DNA of 64,000 nucleotides, from positions 3,100,001 to 3,164,000 of the forward strand of contig NC_014734.1 in assembly GCF_000183135.1 (NCBI RefSeq). The letters run 5' to 3'. The notes beneath the pieces are model-generated. The model made no database searches, was not told where the DNA came from, and saw only the letters and a program-made list of their open reading frames with translations. Shown here in pieces: positions 52,830 through 61,459 of the stretch; position 1 is the first letter of the stretch; every line of letters starts with the position of its first letter. Source of the DNA: Paludibacter propionicigenes WB4. GTDB taxonomy: Bacteria > Bacteroidota > Bacteroidia > Bacteroidales > Paludibacteraceae. The position numbers and the translations under genes are program-made.

Positions 52830-53315
52830 TTAGTATGAATCTACCAAAGTAATGTCAAAAATTAAAACTGAATTGGGCGGAATGCTTGGGTTACTGGAGT
52901 TTGTTCCATAACCAAGTGCACTAGGTATATATAATTTTATACGACCTCCGTTGTGTATTTTCGGTAAACCTTCCTGCCAACCCGGCACAGTGCTAGCCAA
53001 TCTAATAGTTGCAGTACTATCTCCACCACCTACTTTTTCGAAAACAGATCCATTAATTATCGATCCTTTGTACTGAACTACCACATAATCACTTATATTG
53101 GGGTGACGATTTCCCTCCCAACCTTTGTTGATGATTTGGTAACTCAATCCGCTACTGGTGGTGTAAAAGTTGGAATCTTTCTTGTGAGCTTCAACAAATT
53201 TTGTTAGCCATTGGTCGTTTGATATTTTCCAATCGACCCATTCGTCATTTTTACAAGCCGATAAGATGACTAGAAGCATAAAAGTAAGTAAGAAGCCGAT
53301 AGAAATACGTTTCAT
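52830..53315 (-). CDS. FKBP-type peptidyl-prolyl isomerase, lipoprotein
   Basis: A 161-residue protein with lipobox LVILSAC (Cys20) and an FKBP domain (VVVQYKGSIINGSVFEK, VPGWQEGLPKIHNGGRIKLY, IPSALGYG, IPPNSVLIFDITLVDSY). It should catalyse proline isomerisation in the periplasm. It is upstream of the TPM gene with a 41-bp gap, so it may be co-transcribed with TPM and LemA. Confidence 0.93.
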   Translation of the reverse strand: MKRISIGFLLTFMLLVILSACKNDEWVDWKISNDQWLTKFVEAHKKDSNFYTTSSGLSYQIINKGWEGNRHPNISDYVVVQYKGSIINGSVFEKVGGGDSTATIRLASTVPGWQEGLPKIHNGGRIKLYIPSALGYGTNSSNPSIPPNSVLIFDITLVDSY

Positions 53316-53379
53316 ATTTTTTGTAGATTTGTGATATTTTTATATTGCTTATTAAAGGCGAATCATTCGAATGCTTGCT

Positions 53380-54279
53380 TTATTTCTCGAACTTAAATGA
53401 GAAGCTTCCAACACGATTTCCGTCTATGAAGAATTCAGCTCTATACATGCCTTTAGGTAGTATCTCTCCTATTTTCCAAAATATAACATCATTCTTTGCA
53501 TCGCCTGTAAATTCAAAATTCTTTGTAGCCGAATATGCTATTTCTTTATTTTCAAAACTAAAGACATTGTTCGGGCTCTTAGTCAGAACGTCGCCATCAG
53601 GGCGCGTAATTCTTAAGTATATTGTTTTGTCACCCGGCTGAGCCGTAACATTTTTGGATACAGTGTAGCTGAATTGCAAATTGGCCGTTTGCGTGAACCA
53701 ACCGGTTTTTTTCCCTTTACTGTTAAGCGGTGTCATACTGAAATTGGTAACTTCCATGATAGAAGCTCTGCTTACAACCTGATTGAGTGATTCTTTATCT
53801 TTGGATAACTGTTGAACAGTTTCCGTTGCAGCCTGATATTTTTTATGAACTTCTACATTTTCATTGCGGAGCATTTTGTTCGCGCTGTTCAGCGAATCAA
53901 TCTGATTTACATATTGAATCATTACCATGCGCACTGTGGCCAGTTCCTGTTTCAACTGAGCAATACGACGCGCATTAGTAGACTTGGTGACGCGTAATTC
54001 ATCCAATAACTGTTGAACTTTTGTTTTTTGATTATCCAGTAATTTTACCAGAGAGTCGTTTTTGATATTTGATGTGTAGCCTGAAAATTCCTGATTGAGG
54101 TTAGAGTACTCTTTCTCAACCTGTTGTTTTTCAAAGTTCATTTGTTCAACAATCTCTGCCATTTCGGCATCTTTCTGATTGGCCTTACGAACGAAATAGA
54201 TTACGGCAATCCCTAAGATTGCAACTATTACCGCCGCAATCGTGATAATTGTAAAATTTTTCTTTTTAATTGAATCCAT
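53380..54279 (-). CDS. Membrane-anchored coiled-coil protein, unknown function
   Basis: A 299-residue protein. A single hydrophobic anchor (FTIITIAAVIVAILGIAVIYF) near the start is followed by an extended Glu/Gln/Leu coiled coil to about residue 175, then a beta-rich C-terminal domain (TNFSMTPLNSKGKKTGWF to RVGSFSFKF). The coiled coil resembles structural proteins of the envelope. No recognised family. It is 18 bp from murF, which suggests envelope function. Confidence 0.6.
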   Translation of the reverse strand: MDSIKKKNFTIITIAAVIVAILGIAVIYFVRKANQKDAEMAEIVEQMNFEKQQVEKEYSNLNQEFSGYTSNIKNDSLVKLLDNQKTKVQQLLDELRVTKSTNARRIAQLKQELATVRMVMIQYVNQIDSLNSANKMLRNENVEVHKKYQAATETVQQLSKDKESLNQVVSRASIMEVTNFSMTPLNSKGKKTGWFTQTANLQFSYTVSKNVTAQPGDKTIYLRITRPDGDVLTKSPNNVFSFENKEIAYSATKNFEFTGDAKNDVIFWKIGEILPKGMYRAEFFIDGNRVGSFSFKFEK

Positions 54280-54297
54280 AATTTTTGATTGTAATGT

Positions 54298-55602
54298 CTA
54301 AAGCAATGGTACAACTTTTTCCAGTTTGATGCCCCGCGAACCTTTTATCAACACATATTTGTTGCAAATAGGTTTATTTTTGATATAGTTTATTAATTCA
54401 GTAACTTCGTCGAAGCACGTATAAGGGTTATTTGTACTCCGAAAATTATTTCCTACCAACAAAACGTCTGCCAGCTTATTTTGTTTCAATAAATCAATAA
54501 TGCCCTGATGTTCTGCACTACTTTGTTCGCCAAGTTCCAGCATGTCTCCTAATATGAGCGTTTTGCCTTCAACATTCATTTGTGCAAAGTTTAAAATTGC
54601 AGCTTTCATGCTGGTAGGGTTGGCATTATATGTATCTATGATCAGTTTATTGTTTTCTGTAATAGTTAATTGTGAACGGTTGTTCTGCGGGTTGTACTTT
54701 TCCAGTCCTGCAGTCAACTCTTCTTTATTTAGCCCGAAGTATTCTCCTATGGTAACAGCAGCCAAAACATTTTCAGCATTGTACGCACCAATGAGTTTAG
54801 TGCTGATGTCGAAACTATCGTTTTTGCCGATAAAGCATTTCATTTCAAGAAAAGGTGAGCAATCGGTAACTACTGCTTTTATTCTAGAGCTTGAGTTTTT
54901 ATCCAGACTGTAGCTGATGACATTTTCGTTGTTTACAACAAATCCTGAATCAACGGCCATTTTAAGCAGATGTTCATTATTTTTGTTGATAAATATAGCT
55001 TTGCCTGCCTTGTAAATGTATTCGTAAAGCTCACGTTTGGTTTTTTTTACGCCTTCGAAAGAACCGAATCCTTCCAGATGAGCCATACCGACATTGGTAA
55101 TAATACCGTAATCGGGTTCTGCAATTTCTGCCAGTGCTTTAATTTCCTCAGGGTGGTTAGCGCCCATTTCAATAACAGCAATCTCGTGTTCGGGCTTCAG
55201 TTGAAGCAATGTGAGCGGAACTCCTATGTGATTATTCAGATTGCCCTGAGTGAAAAGAATGTTGTATTTCTCTTTAAGAACAGCAGCAATTAATTCTTTT
55301 GTTGTGGTTTTGCCATTCGTACCGGTAATCCCGATAACTTTTGTTCCCAGCTGTCTGCGGTGATATGTAGCAAGTTCTTGCAGGCTTTCCAAAACGTTTT
55401 CAACCAAAATAAAACGTTCGTCGATGGCATATTCAGCTTCATCTACCACTGCATACGAACATCCGTTTTTTAAAGCAGAAAGTGCAAAAGCATTGGCGTC
55501 AAAATTATCTCCTTTCAGCGCAAAAAAAAGTGAACCTGATGGGCAAACACGACTATCTGTACAAATTATAGGATGTTGGAGATATGTTTGGTAAAGTTGC
55601 AT
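54298..55602 (-). CDS. murF: UDP-N-acetylmuramoyl-tripeptide-D-alanyl-D-alanine ligase
   Basis: A 434-residue Mur ligase adding D-Ala-D-Ala to the UDP-MurNAc-tripeptide. VIGITGTNGKTTTKELI is the ATP loop, VIEMGANHPEEI the MurF-specific motif and LIIDTYNANPTSMKAAI the late motif. I use the ATG at 55602 (MQLYQTYLQ); the longer frame starts upstream of the -7 element at 55634-55641. It is isolated from the usual dcw cluster. Confidence 0.95.
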   Translation of the reverse strand: MQLYQTYLQHPIICTDSRVCPSGSLFFALKGDNFDANAFALSALKNGCSYAVVDEAEYAIDERFILVENVLESLQELATYHRRQLGTKVIGITGTNGKTTTKELIAAVLKEKYNILFTQGNLNNHIGVPLTLLQLKPEHEIAVIEMGANHPEEIKALAEIAEPDYGIITNVGMAHLEGFGSFEGVKKTKRELYEYIYKAGKAIFINKNNEHLLKMAVDSGFVVNNENVISYSLDKNSSSRIKAVVTDCSPFLEMKCFIGKNDSFDISTKLIGAYNAENVLAAVTIGEYFGLNKEELTAGLEKYNPQNNRSQLTITENNKLIIDTYNANPTSMKAAILNFAQMNVEGKTLILGDMLELGEQSSAEHQGIIDLLKQNKLADVLLVGNNFRSTNNPYTCFDEVTELINYIKNKPICNKYVLIKGSRGIKLEKVVPLL

Positions 55603-55633
55603 ACGGTAGTTCAATTTATTGCCAAAATTGTTA

Positions 55634-55641
55634 CAAAAATA
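55634..55641 (-). promoter_or_regulatory. -7 element of murF
   Basis: The complement reads TATTTTTG, fitting TAnnTTTG, 32 bp before the murF start. Confidence 0.55.
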
Positions 55642-55679
55642 ATCATTATCCGATAAGTTACCTGCCTGTTTCAAAAAAA

Positions 55680-55712
55680 ATGACTAAATCCTTTCATAGC
55701 GGGTTTAGTCAT
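55680..55712 (-). terminator. Terminator of the OmpA/porin-like gene
   Basis: On the minus strand a stem of about 12 bp (55701-55712 with 55680-55691) leads into a run of eight U (complement of the A-run at 55673-55680). Confidence 0.85.
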
Positions 55713-55733
55713 TTCCTGCAATATTGTTATAAT

Positions 55734-56387
55734 TTAAAAGTCATAAGCTACAGAGATATACCAGCCTTTTTGGTGTAAGTTGCCAGCACCTGCTTTGTAA
55801 AGGTTATTCAATCCAAAATCATAAGTGGCTTTGATTTGATATTTTTTCCACTGGATACCGCCACCCACTCCGATTTGAAGATTCACCCGGTTCAATATGT
55901 CATCTTTGTATAAATCATAATTAGCAGAAGGAATGAGGCTTACTGTAGAAGTAGCTTTCATCGTCTGGAACATTCCTATGTTGATATTAGGTCCTGCAAA
56001 TCCGAATACTTTCAGTGTTTTAGATAACGGAAGCGTATATATAGCGCGAGCAGGAATATCTAAAGAGTGTCCGTTGGTAATGTATCGTACGTTAGTAGAA
56101 CTTGGATAGCCCTGAAGATTATCAGAATATACGTAGTTATAAAGTACTCCGGTCAACAGGCTGAAATTATGTTTTAGTTTAAACTCAGCAGTTCCTCCAA
56201 GCTTCACGCCTTTAAAGTAGGTAGACAGTCCTTGCCCCTTGAAATCTTGTAGAGAACTTATTCCAGAAGTAAAATAACGCTTCGGATTGTTGTACCCTAT
56301 TTCTAAGCGGTATGTAGTCTGAGCACTGGTAGTGCAAACTACAGCAAGTAAGGCGATAATAAAGATTGATTTTAATGCAGATTTCAT
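55734..56387 (-). CDS. Small outer-membrane beta-barrel protein
   Basis: A 217-residue porin-like protein with a signal peptide (SIFIIALLAVVCTTSAQ) and about eight strands of alternating aromatic residues (LLTGVLYNYVYSDN, YQIKATYDFGLNNLYKAG, GWYISVAYDF) ending in Phe. It fits the outer-membrane beta-barrel (porin family) group of Bacteroidetes. The chosen ATG at 56387 is downstream of the promoter; the longer frame overlaps it. Confidence 0.8.
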   Translation of the reverse strand: MKSALKSIFIIALLAVVCTTSAQTTYRLEIGYNNPKRYFTSGISSLQDFKGQGLSTYFKGVKLGGTAEFKLKHNFSLLTGVLYNYVYSDNLQGYPSSTNVRYITNGHSLDIPARAIYTLPLSKTLKVFGFAGPNINIGMFQTMKATSTVSLIPSANYDLYKDDILNRVNLQIGVGGGIQWKKYQIKATYDFGLNNLYKAGAGNLHQKGWYISVAYDF

Positions 56388-56426
56388 GTTATTGGAGATA
56401 AAAAAATGCGTAATTTTTTGTGATGA

Positions 56427-56434
56427 CAAAGATA
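56427..56434 (-). promoter_or_regulatory. -7 element of small barrel gene
   Basis: The complement reads TATCTTTG, 40 bp before the start at 56387. Confidence 0.7.
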
Positions 56435-56601
56435 GATTTTTTTAATGGTAACTGCATTATTTGAAGAGCAACTTACTGTATATATTATCTGTTTTTAACT
56501 GACGAGCGCTGTGTTGTTAACTTGTTTTCAGGATTTGAGCTTTAGTTTTCATCGAATTAGTCTTAATTTATCAATCGCAAAGCTTGGAAGCAAGATGCAA
56601 A

Positions 56602-56633
56602 AAAGAGCTTTCCTTATTGGGAAGGCTCTTTTA
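56602..56633 (-). terminator. Terminator of the YceI/porin operon
   Basis: A stem of 13-14 bp (56620-56633 with 56602-56614) followed on the minus strand by a T-run, 20 bp after the stop at 56653. Confidence 0.85.
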
Positions 56634-56652
56634 GTTCTGTTTTAATGATTTC

Positions 56653-57321
56653 TTAGCGAGCTGTGTAATTTGCCAAATCTTTCAATTGATTTGGGGTACA
56701 TAATTCAGCTTGGTTAGCTTTGTTTAAACCTATTTTGCATACAATATGAAAATCCAGATCAATCCATTCGCTCACCTTTATTAAGCCCATCATTTCAACG
56801 GGAGGAACCAGTCCGAAGTCACGGATACTTATGTTTTTACGACCATTTAGGAAATAATTCTCTCCATCGCTGTCAGCCGAAATTGGAAAGCAATACTGCT
56901 TAGTAATGCCGGTAATGGTAATGTTTGCATAAGCATTTCCTTTGGTTAATTTTGATTTCTCGGCATTTTGGTTTAAATCAATATAATTGAGTTGAACCTG
57001 AATATACGGATAAGATTTGTGCTTAATAAGTTTCAAAAAATCTCTCAAAGCCATTTTATTGTTTGAAGTAAAGTCTTTTACTGCAATCGACATTTGAGTT
57101 TGGCTTAAAAGTATTCTGTTTTGATTTTGTGTGGCGGTAATGAGAAAATTCTTTTTAGGAAGCATATCTCCCGGAAAAAGAAGCTTGAACGAGACAATAT
57201 TCGTTGATCCGGTAATCGTCACTGAGCTACTTTTTTGTAAATCCACTGACACGAGGGATTGAGCCAGCAGTGGTTGACTTAAAAAAAGGATAAACCCAAT
57301 TATACCGATATGCCTTTTCAT
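56653..57321 (-). CDS. YceI-like periplasmic protein
   Basis: A 222-residue secreted protein with a signal peptide (HIGIIGFILFLSQPLLAQ) and a divergent YceI-like lipocalin fold: SSSVTITGSTNIVSFKLLF at the start and ISIRDFGLVPPVEMMGLIKV as the counterpart of the KMTDYKMKPPTAMLGIMKV segment in the YceI protein at 58805. YceI folds bind polyisoprenoids or fatty amides. It is the third gene of a minus-strand unit after YceI and the porin-like protein. Confidence 0.75.
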   Translation of the reverse strand: MKRHIGIIGFILFLSQPLLAQSLVSVDLQKSSSVTITGSTNIVSFKLLFPGDMLPKKNFLITATQNQNRILLSQTQMSIAVKDFTSNNKMALRDFLKLIKHKSYPYIQVQLNYIDLNQNAEKSKLTKGNAYANITITGITKQYCFPISADSDGENYFLNGRKNISIRDFGLVPPVEMMGLIKVSEWIDLDFHIVCKIGLNKANQAELCTPNQLKDLANYTAR

Positions 57322-57348
57322 ATAATCGTTTAATTTTTAAAATGGAGT

Positions 57349-57380
57349 TAAGCCAGCCGGGATAACTCCTGGCTGGCTTA
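57349..57380 (-). promoter_or_regulatory. Intra-operon hairpin between porin and YceI-like gene
   Basis: TAAGCCAGCC (57349-57358) pairs with GGCTGGCTTA (57371-57380). There is no U-run, so it is more likely an RNA stabiliser or processing site than a terminator. Confidence 0.5.
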
Positions 57381-57400
57381 GGAAAATTCAAACTGGGTTT

Positions 57401-58753
57401 TTAGAAAGAGATTACAGCTTCAGCGCTCAACCCGTGAAACTCATAACCATTCAAAATGTAGTTTACGTTAGGAACGTTTTTAAATTTTTGGTTAGCATAT
57501 TCAACTTTCGCCATAATGTTTTTAGTAACATACCAACCGCCACTGATTGCTAAGCGGTTTATGTCTACGTTGTAAGCAGGAACTGCCATAAGAGTTGTAG
57601 TAGAATTAGCTGCACCAGCTGCTGCAGCTACGTCAGCAGAAACTGTGTTGTAACGAGCACCTACGAAGAAATTTTCGGCTTTACCAAAACGTAACACAAG
57701 GTCGGTAGCAAATTGATTGGCTTTGCGTTCTAGTTTTTCGGATGGTTTGCGTCCTTTTGCTGACTCAAGAGTAGTGAATGACTCCACTGAAAGCTCATCT
57801 GATAAATTATATTTCAAGAACAAGTTACCCATAAATGTTGTCAGCTTATCGGTTAAACTTGGATTAAAACGTCCGTTAAAAGCGGTTCCTGTTCCCGGAG
57901 CTGCATTGTACATAATTGCAGAGTAGTTTGAACCTGTACGGTCACCACCAAACAATGTGTTTGATAAAGAACCTGCTGTTGTATAAACCGAACCGGTTAA
58001 ACGGGCGCGGAATTTTTTGTTTACTTGTTTATCAAAACCCAATTTCAAAAGGAATGAAGGGTTGTGATGTCCGTTAGAATATTTAGTGGCAATTTGTGTA
58101 GTATCAATATATGCCAGACTTGGATTCAAATTACCATTGGTTATACCGGCTACTCCGATTAAACCTTTATAGTTAACATCTGCTTCAGCACCAATTTCTG
58201 TAGCAAATTCGTCCATGATATAGTTTTCCATAAATGGATTGTAGATTGCATTTCCACCATCAGAACGGCGGAAGTGAGCATCTCCATAGTTGACGTCCAT
58301 TTGACCAACTTTGATTGAAGTGAATTTCATAATATTGTCCAACAAATCCATTTTGATGAATGGAATCTTATCGAATTGAACATAACCACCTTTTACCCAT
58401 GTTTCATTGTGGTGTTTTGATGCAAGGTACATTGTTACTTGCAAGGTGATACCATCCGCCAAATAACTGTTGATGTACAAATTTGCCATTGAAAGAGCAA
58501 AATTTGGAGAATTTTTAAATAATGCTTCTGTGTTTTTTGTAGGATCCTGATTTGTAACGTCGTTTGAGTTTTTCAAAGCAATATAAGGCATTGCAATTGA
58601 AGCGCCGAATTCCACTTTTTTGCCTGTAAACTGAGTGTCAGTTTTAGGAGTTTCAAATACGTTTATGCCGGTCTGATCCGTAGCTCTTAATTGCGCAAAC
58701 ATTGTACTGCTAACTAATAGAGCTGTTGCCACTGTGAGGATTGTTCTTTTCAT
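57401..58753 (-). CDS. Porin-like outer-membrane protein
   Basis: A 450-residue secreted protein with a signal peptide (ILTVATALLVSSTMFAQL) and a large beta-barrel (FVGARYNTVSADVAAAAG, GWYVTKNIMAKVEYANQKF, last residue Phe). The DVNYGDAHFRRSDGGNAIYN segment resembles phosphate-selective (OprP/O-like) porins and carries many conserved charges. It lies between two YceI-type genes, so cargo could be a lipid-like molecule; that is inference. Confidence 0.75.
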   Translation of the reverse strand: MKRTILTVATALLVSSTMFAQLRATDQTGINVFETPKTDTQFTGKKVEFGASIAMPYIALKNSNDVTNQDPTKNTEALFKNSPNFALSMANLYINSYLADGITLQVTMYLASKHHNETWVKGGYVQFDKIPFIKMDLLDNIMKFTSIKVGQMDVNYGDAHFRRSDGGNAIYNPFMENYIMDEFATEIGAEADVNYKGLIGVAGITNGNLNPSLAYIDTTQIATKYSNGHHNPSFLLKLGFDKQVNKKFRARLTGSVYTTAGSLSNTLFGGDRTGSNYSAIMYNAAPGTGTAFNGRFNPSLTDKLTTFMGNLFLKYNLSDELSVESFTTLESAKGRKPSEKLERKANQFATDLVLRFGKAENFFVGARYNTVSADVAAAAGAANSTTTLMAVPAYNVDINRLAISGGWYVTKNIMAKVEYANQKFKNVPNVNYILNGYEFHGLSAEAVISF

Positions 58754-58804
58754 TGTCTTTAATTTTAGCTGTTTGTAAAGTGATAATTTCTTATGTATTG
58801 TCGT

Positions 58805-59416
58805 TTATTTTGTTAGCAATGCATTTACTTCTGGATCACCTACCATCACAATGCTAAATTTCAATGTTATAGCATCGCCCACTTTCATAATGCCGAGCAT
58901 AGCGGTTGGCGGTTTCATTTTATAATCAGTCATTTTGATTCCTACGCTTCCGGTAAATTGGAAAGTCCCGGGTTTAAGAGCCTTACCGGTAGTATTAAAA
59001 GTTATTTTTTTAGTAACCCCGGCCATTGTCAGATTACCTGTTACAGCCACATCAATATCTTCAGCAGTTGCTTTTTGAATTACTGCATCGGTTAGTTGGA
59101 ATGTGATTGTTGGATTTTTTTCTGCATTAAAAGCTTCATAGGTTTTTGAGTCCATCAACTTTTCGTTGCTCTTAATAGATTTTACAGGTATATCCACCTT
59201 CAACGATTGGACTTTTTTACCGCTAATCACAAGTTCACCCGACATTTGGGTCACCTTGCTTTGAAAGTTATGCACGTTTGTGGTTCCTGAAATAGTCATG
59301 GTGGAACTCTGAGGGTTTATCTTCAGTGTTTGAGCTTTCGCTGCACCAGTGAAACCAGCCAATATGCCGCTAACCATTAGCAACATATGAAATTTTGTCA
59401 GTTTTGTTTTTAACAT
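58805..59416 (-). CDS. yceI: YceI family periplasmic lipid-binding protein
   Basis: A 203-residue protein with signal peptide (MLLMVSGILAGFTGAAKAQ) and the YceI domain (MTISGTTNVHNFQSKV, NEKLMDSKTYEAFNAEKNPTI is divided by its central AFNAEK motif, GVTKKITFNTTGKAL). It binds long-chain isoprenoid-like molecules. It is the first gene of the YceI-porin-YceI unit, preceded by a 21-bp palindrome that is also found before the Rrf2 gene. Confidence 0.9.
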   Translation of the reverse strand: MLKTKLTKFHMLLMVSGILAGFTGAAKAQTLKINPQSSTMTISGTTNVHNFQSKVTQMSGELVISGKKVQSLKVDIPVKSIKSNEKLMDSKTYEAFNAEKNPTITFQLTDAVIQKATAEDIDVAVTGNLTMAGVTKKITFNTTGKALKPGTFQFTGSVGIKMTDYKMKPPTAMLGIMKVGDAITLKFSIVMVGDPEVNALLTK

Positions 59417-59535
59417 GTGGTTGATTATTGTTTTTAAGTTATATATCCTATAGCATTTATAGTATTACGATATAAAAATTTTATTTCATTTTTTTGTTGT
59501 GTGCCGTATGTATTCGCATTTTTCGTATCATATTA

Positions 59536-59556
59536 ATGCTATAATATTGGTAGCAT
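59536..59556. promoter_or_regulatory. 21-bp palindromic operator upstream of YceI operon
   Basis: ATGCTA at 59536-59541 and TAGCAT at 59551-59556 frame a 9-base centre ending TTGG. It shares ends and the TTGGTAGCAT half with the site at 60090-60110, suggesting recognition by the Rrf2 protein encoded between them. Confidence 0.65.
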
Positions 59557-59604
59557 TTAACTAGAAAAAATAATTGACAAGTTTAGAACAAGTCAATTAA
59601 TAAT

Positions 59605-60048
59605 TCAGTTTACAACTTCAGCAATTACTCCATTGCATTCATAATGAGTTTCTTCTATAATTTGCTCAAGATTTTTGCTTCGCAACATTTCAGCAAACTC
59701 GTTTTTAAATTCGTTCCAGTAATTGCGCCCTTTACAATCGTGCATGGATCTGTCGCAATATCCCAGATTATTTATGCATTCAATAACTATTATTTGTTCG
59801 AATGCTGTGTAGATATCAAGCATTGTAATATCTTTGGGTTCGCGTGTTAATCTGTAGCCGCTACCCCTTCCTTTACTATTGACTATTAGCCCTTTTAGTT
59901 TTAGCGATGAAATAATAGGGTCAAGATATTTCAATGATATGTTTTGGTTTTTGGCAATATCTTTTTGGAGCATACCATTGGCATCAGTGGAGCTGGCAAT
60001 TTCTATCATTGTTCGTAAACCATACCGTATTTTTGTGTTAATTCTCAT
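59605..60048 (-). CDS. Rrf2-family Fe-S transcriptional regulator
   Basis: A 147-residue winged-helix protein. KIRYGLRTMIEIA opens the domain, QKDIAKNQNISLKYLDPIISSL is spread over the recognition helix, and GSGYRLTREPKDI forms the wing. Cysteines at 91, 98 and 105 (C-X6-C-X6-C) match the cluster region of IscR/NsrR-type members, so it probably senses iron-sulfur state, NO or redox. It is upstream of the YceI-porin operon and has the 21-bp palindrome before its own gene, implying autoregulation. Confidence 0.9.
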   Translation of the reverse strand: MRINTKIRYGLRTMIEIASSTDANGMLQKDIAKNQNISLKYLDPIISSLKLKGLIVNSKGRGSGYRLTREPKDITMLDIYTAFEQIIVIECINNLGYCDRSMHDCKGRNYWNEFKNEFAEMLRSKNLEQIIEETHYECNGVIAEVVN

Positions 60049-60067
60049 TTGCTTCAGGTTTGTGATG

Positions 60068-60075
60068 CAAATTTA
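60068..60075 (-). promoter_or_regulatory. -7 element of Rrf2 gene
   Basis: The complement reads TAAATTTG, fitting TAnnTTTG, 20 bp before the start at 60048. The 21-bp palindrome lies about 15 bp further upstream. Confidence 0.6.
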
Positions 60076-60089
60076 TATCATAATTTCGC

Positions 60090-60110
60090 ATGCTACCACT
60101 TTGGTAGCAT
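60090..60110. promoter_or_regulatory. 21-bp palindromic operator upstream of Rrf2 gene
   Basis: ATGCTACC (60090-60097) and GGTAGCAT (60103-60110) are perfect inverted 8-mers around ACTTT. The site lies between the -33 and -7 zone of the Rrf2 promoter. Confidence 0.75.
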
Positions 60111-60191
60111 TAATTAATGTTTGTTGTATGAAATTAATCTATATTAAATAAATTGGGTCTTTAATGAGGCAAATAATGTGTTCTTTTACAT

Positions 60192-60227
60192 AACAAAGGT
60201 TCTTATCATACAATAAGAACCTTTGTT
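60192..60227 (-). terminator. Terminator-like hairpin after the ferritin-VIT gene
   Basis: A perfect 14-bp stem (60192-60205 with 60214-60227). The U-tract on either strand is weak. It is 145 bp after the VIT stop on the minus strand. Confidence 0.55.
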
Positions 60228-60371
60228 GTTAAGCACCATTCATTTTTGTTCTGCTAGAGTCTTTCTTATTTCTGAGATGTACTTCTGCATTACAATCCAT
60301 TGGGAGGACTAAATAATAGGTGCCATTTTTAAATTTATAATAGCTTAACAATAAGCTAACATGTTACTCCA

Positions 60372-61235
60372 TCAAATATTCACACCAAGCATTAATTTGA
60401 GTCCATATCCAACAAGAAAAGAGAAAGTCGCTACACCTAAACTTATAAAAGTCATTTCGAAAAAACGAGCCTTGAAATTTAAATCTTTGGCCACTGAGAT
60501 ATAATAATTAAAACAGAAAATAATTAATACAGCCGTTGCAAGCGTGATTATCAATGCAATAAATGGACTGGTTAGAAGCAAAAACGGAAGTATCAACAGA
60601 ATTACGGTAAAAAAGTAAGCTACACCTGTGTAAACAGCCGACTTTTTTGCTTTTTCGTCTCCTTCGGCTTTAGATGATAAATAATCTGACGAAGCCATAG
60701 AAAGAGCCGCCGAAATACCTGTTACCAAACCTACGAGTGATATGACTCTGGTATCGCTAAGTGCCAATGTAAACCCGGCCAGTGCTCCTGTAAGTTCAAC
60801 CAATGCATCGTTTAATCCCAACACTATGGACCCTACATACTTTAGCCCTTCTTCGTCGAGCATATTGAGTAGTTCTTTTTCGTGCCTTTTTTCATCTTCC
60901 GATATTTGTTTGGTTTCCGGAAAATCTACAGCCAGATCGTCGTATGTTTTTGATCCTGTTCCCTCTTTTTTTTCCATCAGTTTTAGTACGAACGACAATC
61001 CTAGGAAACGCGCCATTGTCACAGTCTTGAATATTTTCCAACCATCGGGCTGTATGTCAACGCCTGTTTTCGATCTCCAGTATTCGGAATGTTTTTTCTC
61101 TTCATTGCCTATTCTTCGGAGCACTTCGGCATTATTTTTATCTGTTGCTCTGTCTGCGAGTTGCGTATAGATATGATACTCGGTAATTTCAGCCCGTTGA
61201 GCCGATATCGCCATTTTTTGCCATTTTGATTCCAT
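60372..61235 (-). CDS. Ferritin-like domain fused to VIT1/CCC1 iron transporter (MbfA-like)
   Basis: A 287-residue membrane protein. The first 95 residues are a ferritin-like helical pair rich in Glu and His (EITEYHIYTQLADRA, EEKKHSEYW), then a VIT1/CCC1 transporter with about five membrane helices; GSIVLGLNDALVELTGALAGFTLAL is the VIT signature. Members bind and move Fe2+ or Mn2+ out of the cytosol; fused forms are known as membrane-bound ferritin A. It is upstream of the Rrf2 gene on the same strand, which fits an iron or Fe-S theme. Confidence 0.88.
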   Translation of the reverse strand: MESKWQKMAISAQRAEITEYHIYTQLADRATDKNNAEVLRRIGNEEKKHSEYWRSKTGVDIQPDGWKIFKTVTMARFLGLSFVLKLMEKKEGTGSKTYDDLAVDFPETKQISEDEKRHEKELLNMLDEEGLKYVGSIVLGLNDALVELTGALAGFTLALSDTRVISLVGLVTGISAALSMASSDYLSSKAEGDEKAKKSAVYTGVAYFFTVILLILPFLLLTSPFIALIITLATAVLIIFCFNYYISVAKDLNFKARFFEMTFISLGVATFSFLVGYGLKLMLGVNI

Positions 61236-61275
61236 ATTGATTGAGTTTACATTATTGACTTTCTGTTTGATAGCA

Positions 61276-61283
61276 CAAAAATA
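61276..61283 (-). promoter_or_regulatory. -7 element of ferritin-VIT gene
   Basis: The complement reads TATTTTTG, fitting TAnnTTTG, 41 bp before the start at 61235. Confidence 0.5.
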
Positions 61284-61413
61284 ATGAGAATTATTATTTC
61301 ACCGAAGTTTCTGGCGGAATAATAATTCTATACGCTAATTCACAAAATCTATCACTACAACCAAAAATATAAATGCAGTTCGGGATTGTTTTGTGTAAAC
61401 CCCATTTTTTAAT

Positions 61414-61421
61414 TACTTTTG
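61414..61421 (+). promoter_or_regulatory. -7 element of MurC-like gene
   Basis: TACTTTTG fits TAnnTTTG, 39 bp before the ATG at 61460. It lies inside the longer frame from 61373, so 61460 is the start. Confidence 0.65.
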
Positions 61422-61459
61422 AATGTCATATTAAGAAAACAATATCTTTACATAGCTTT

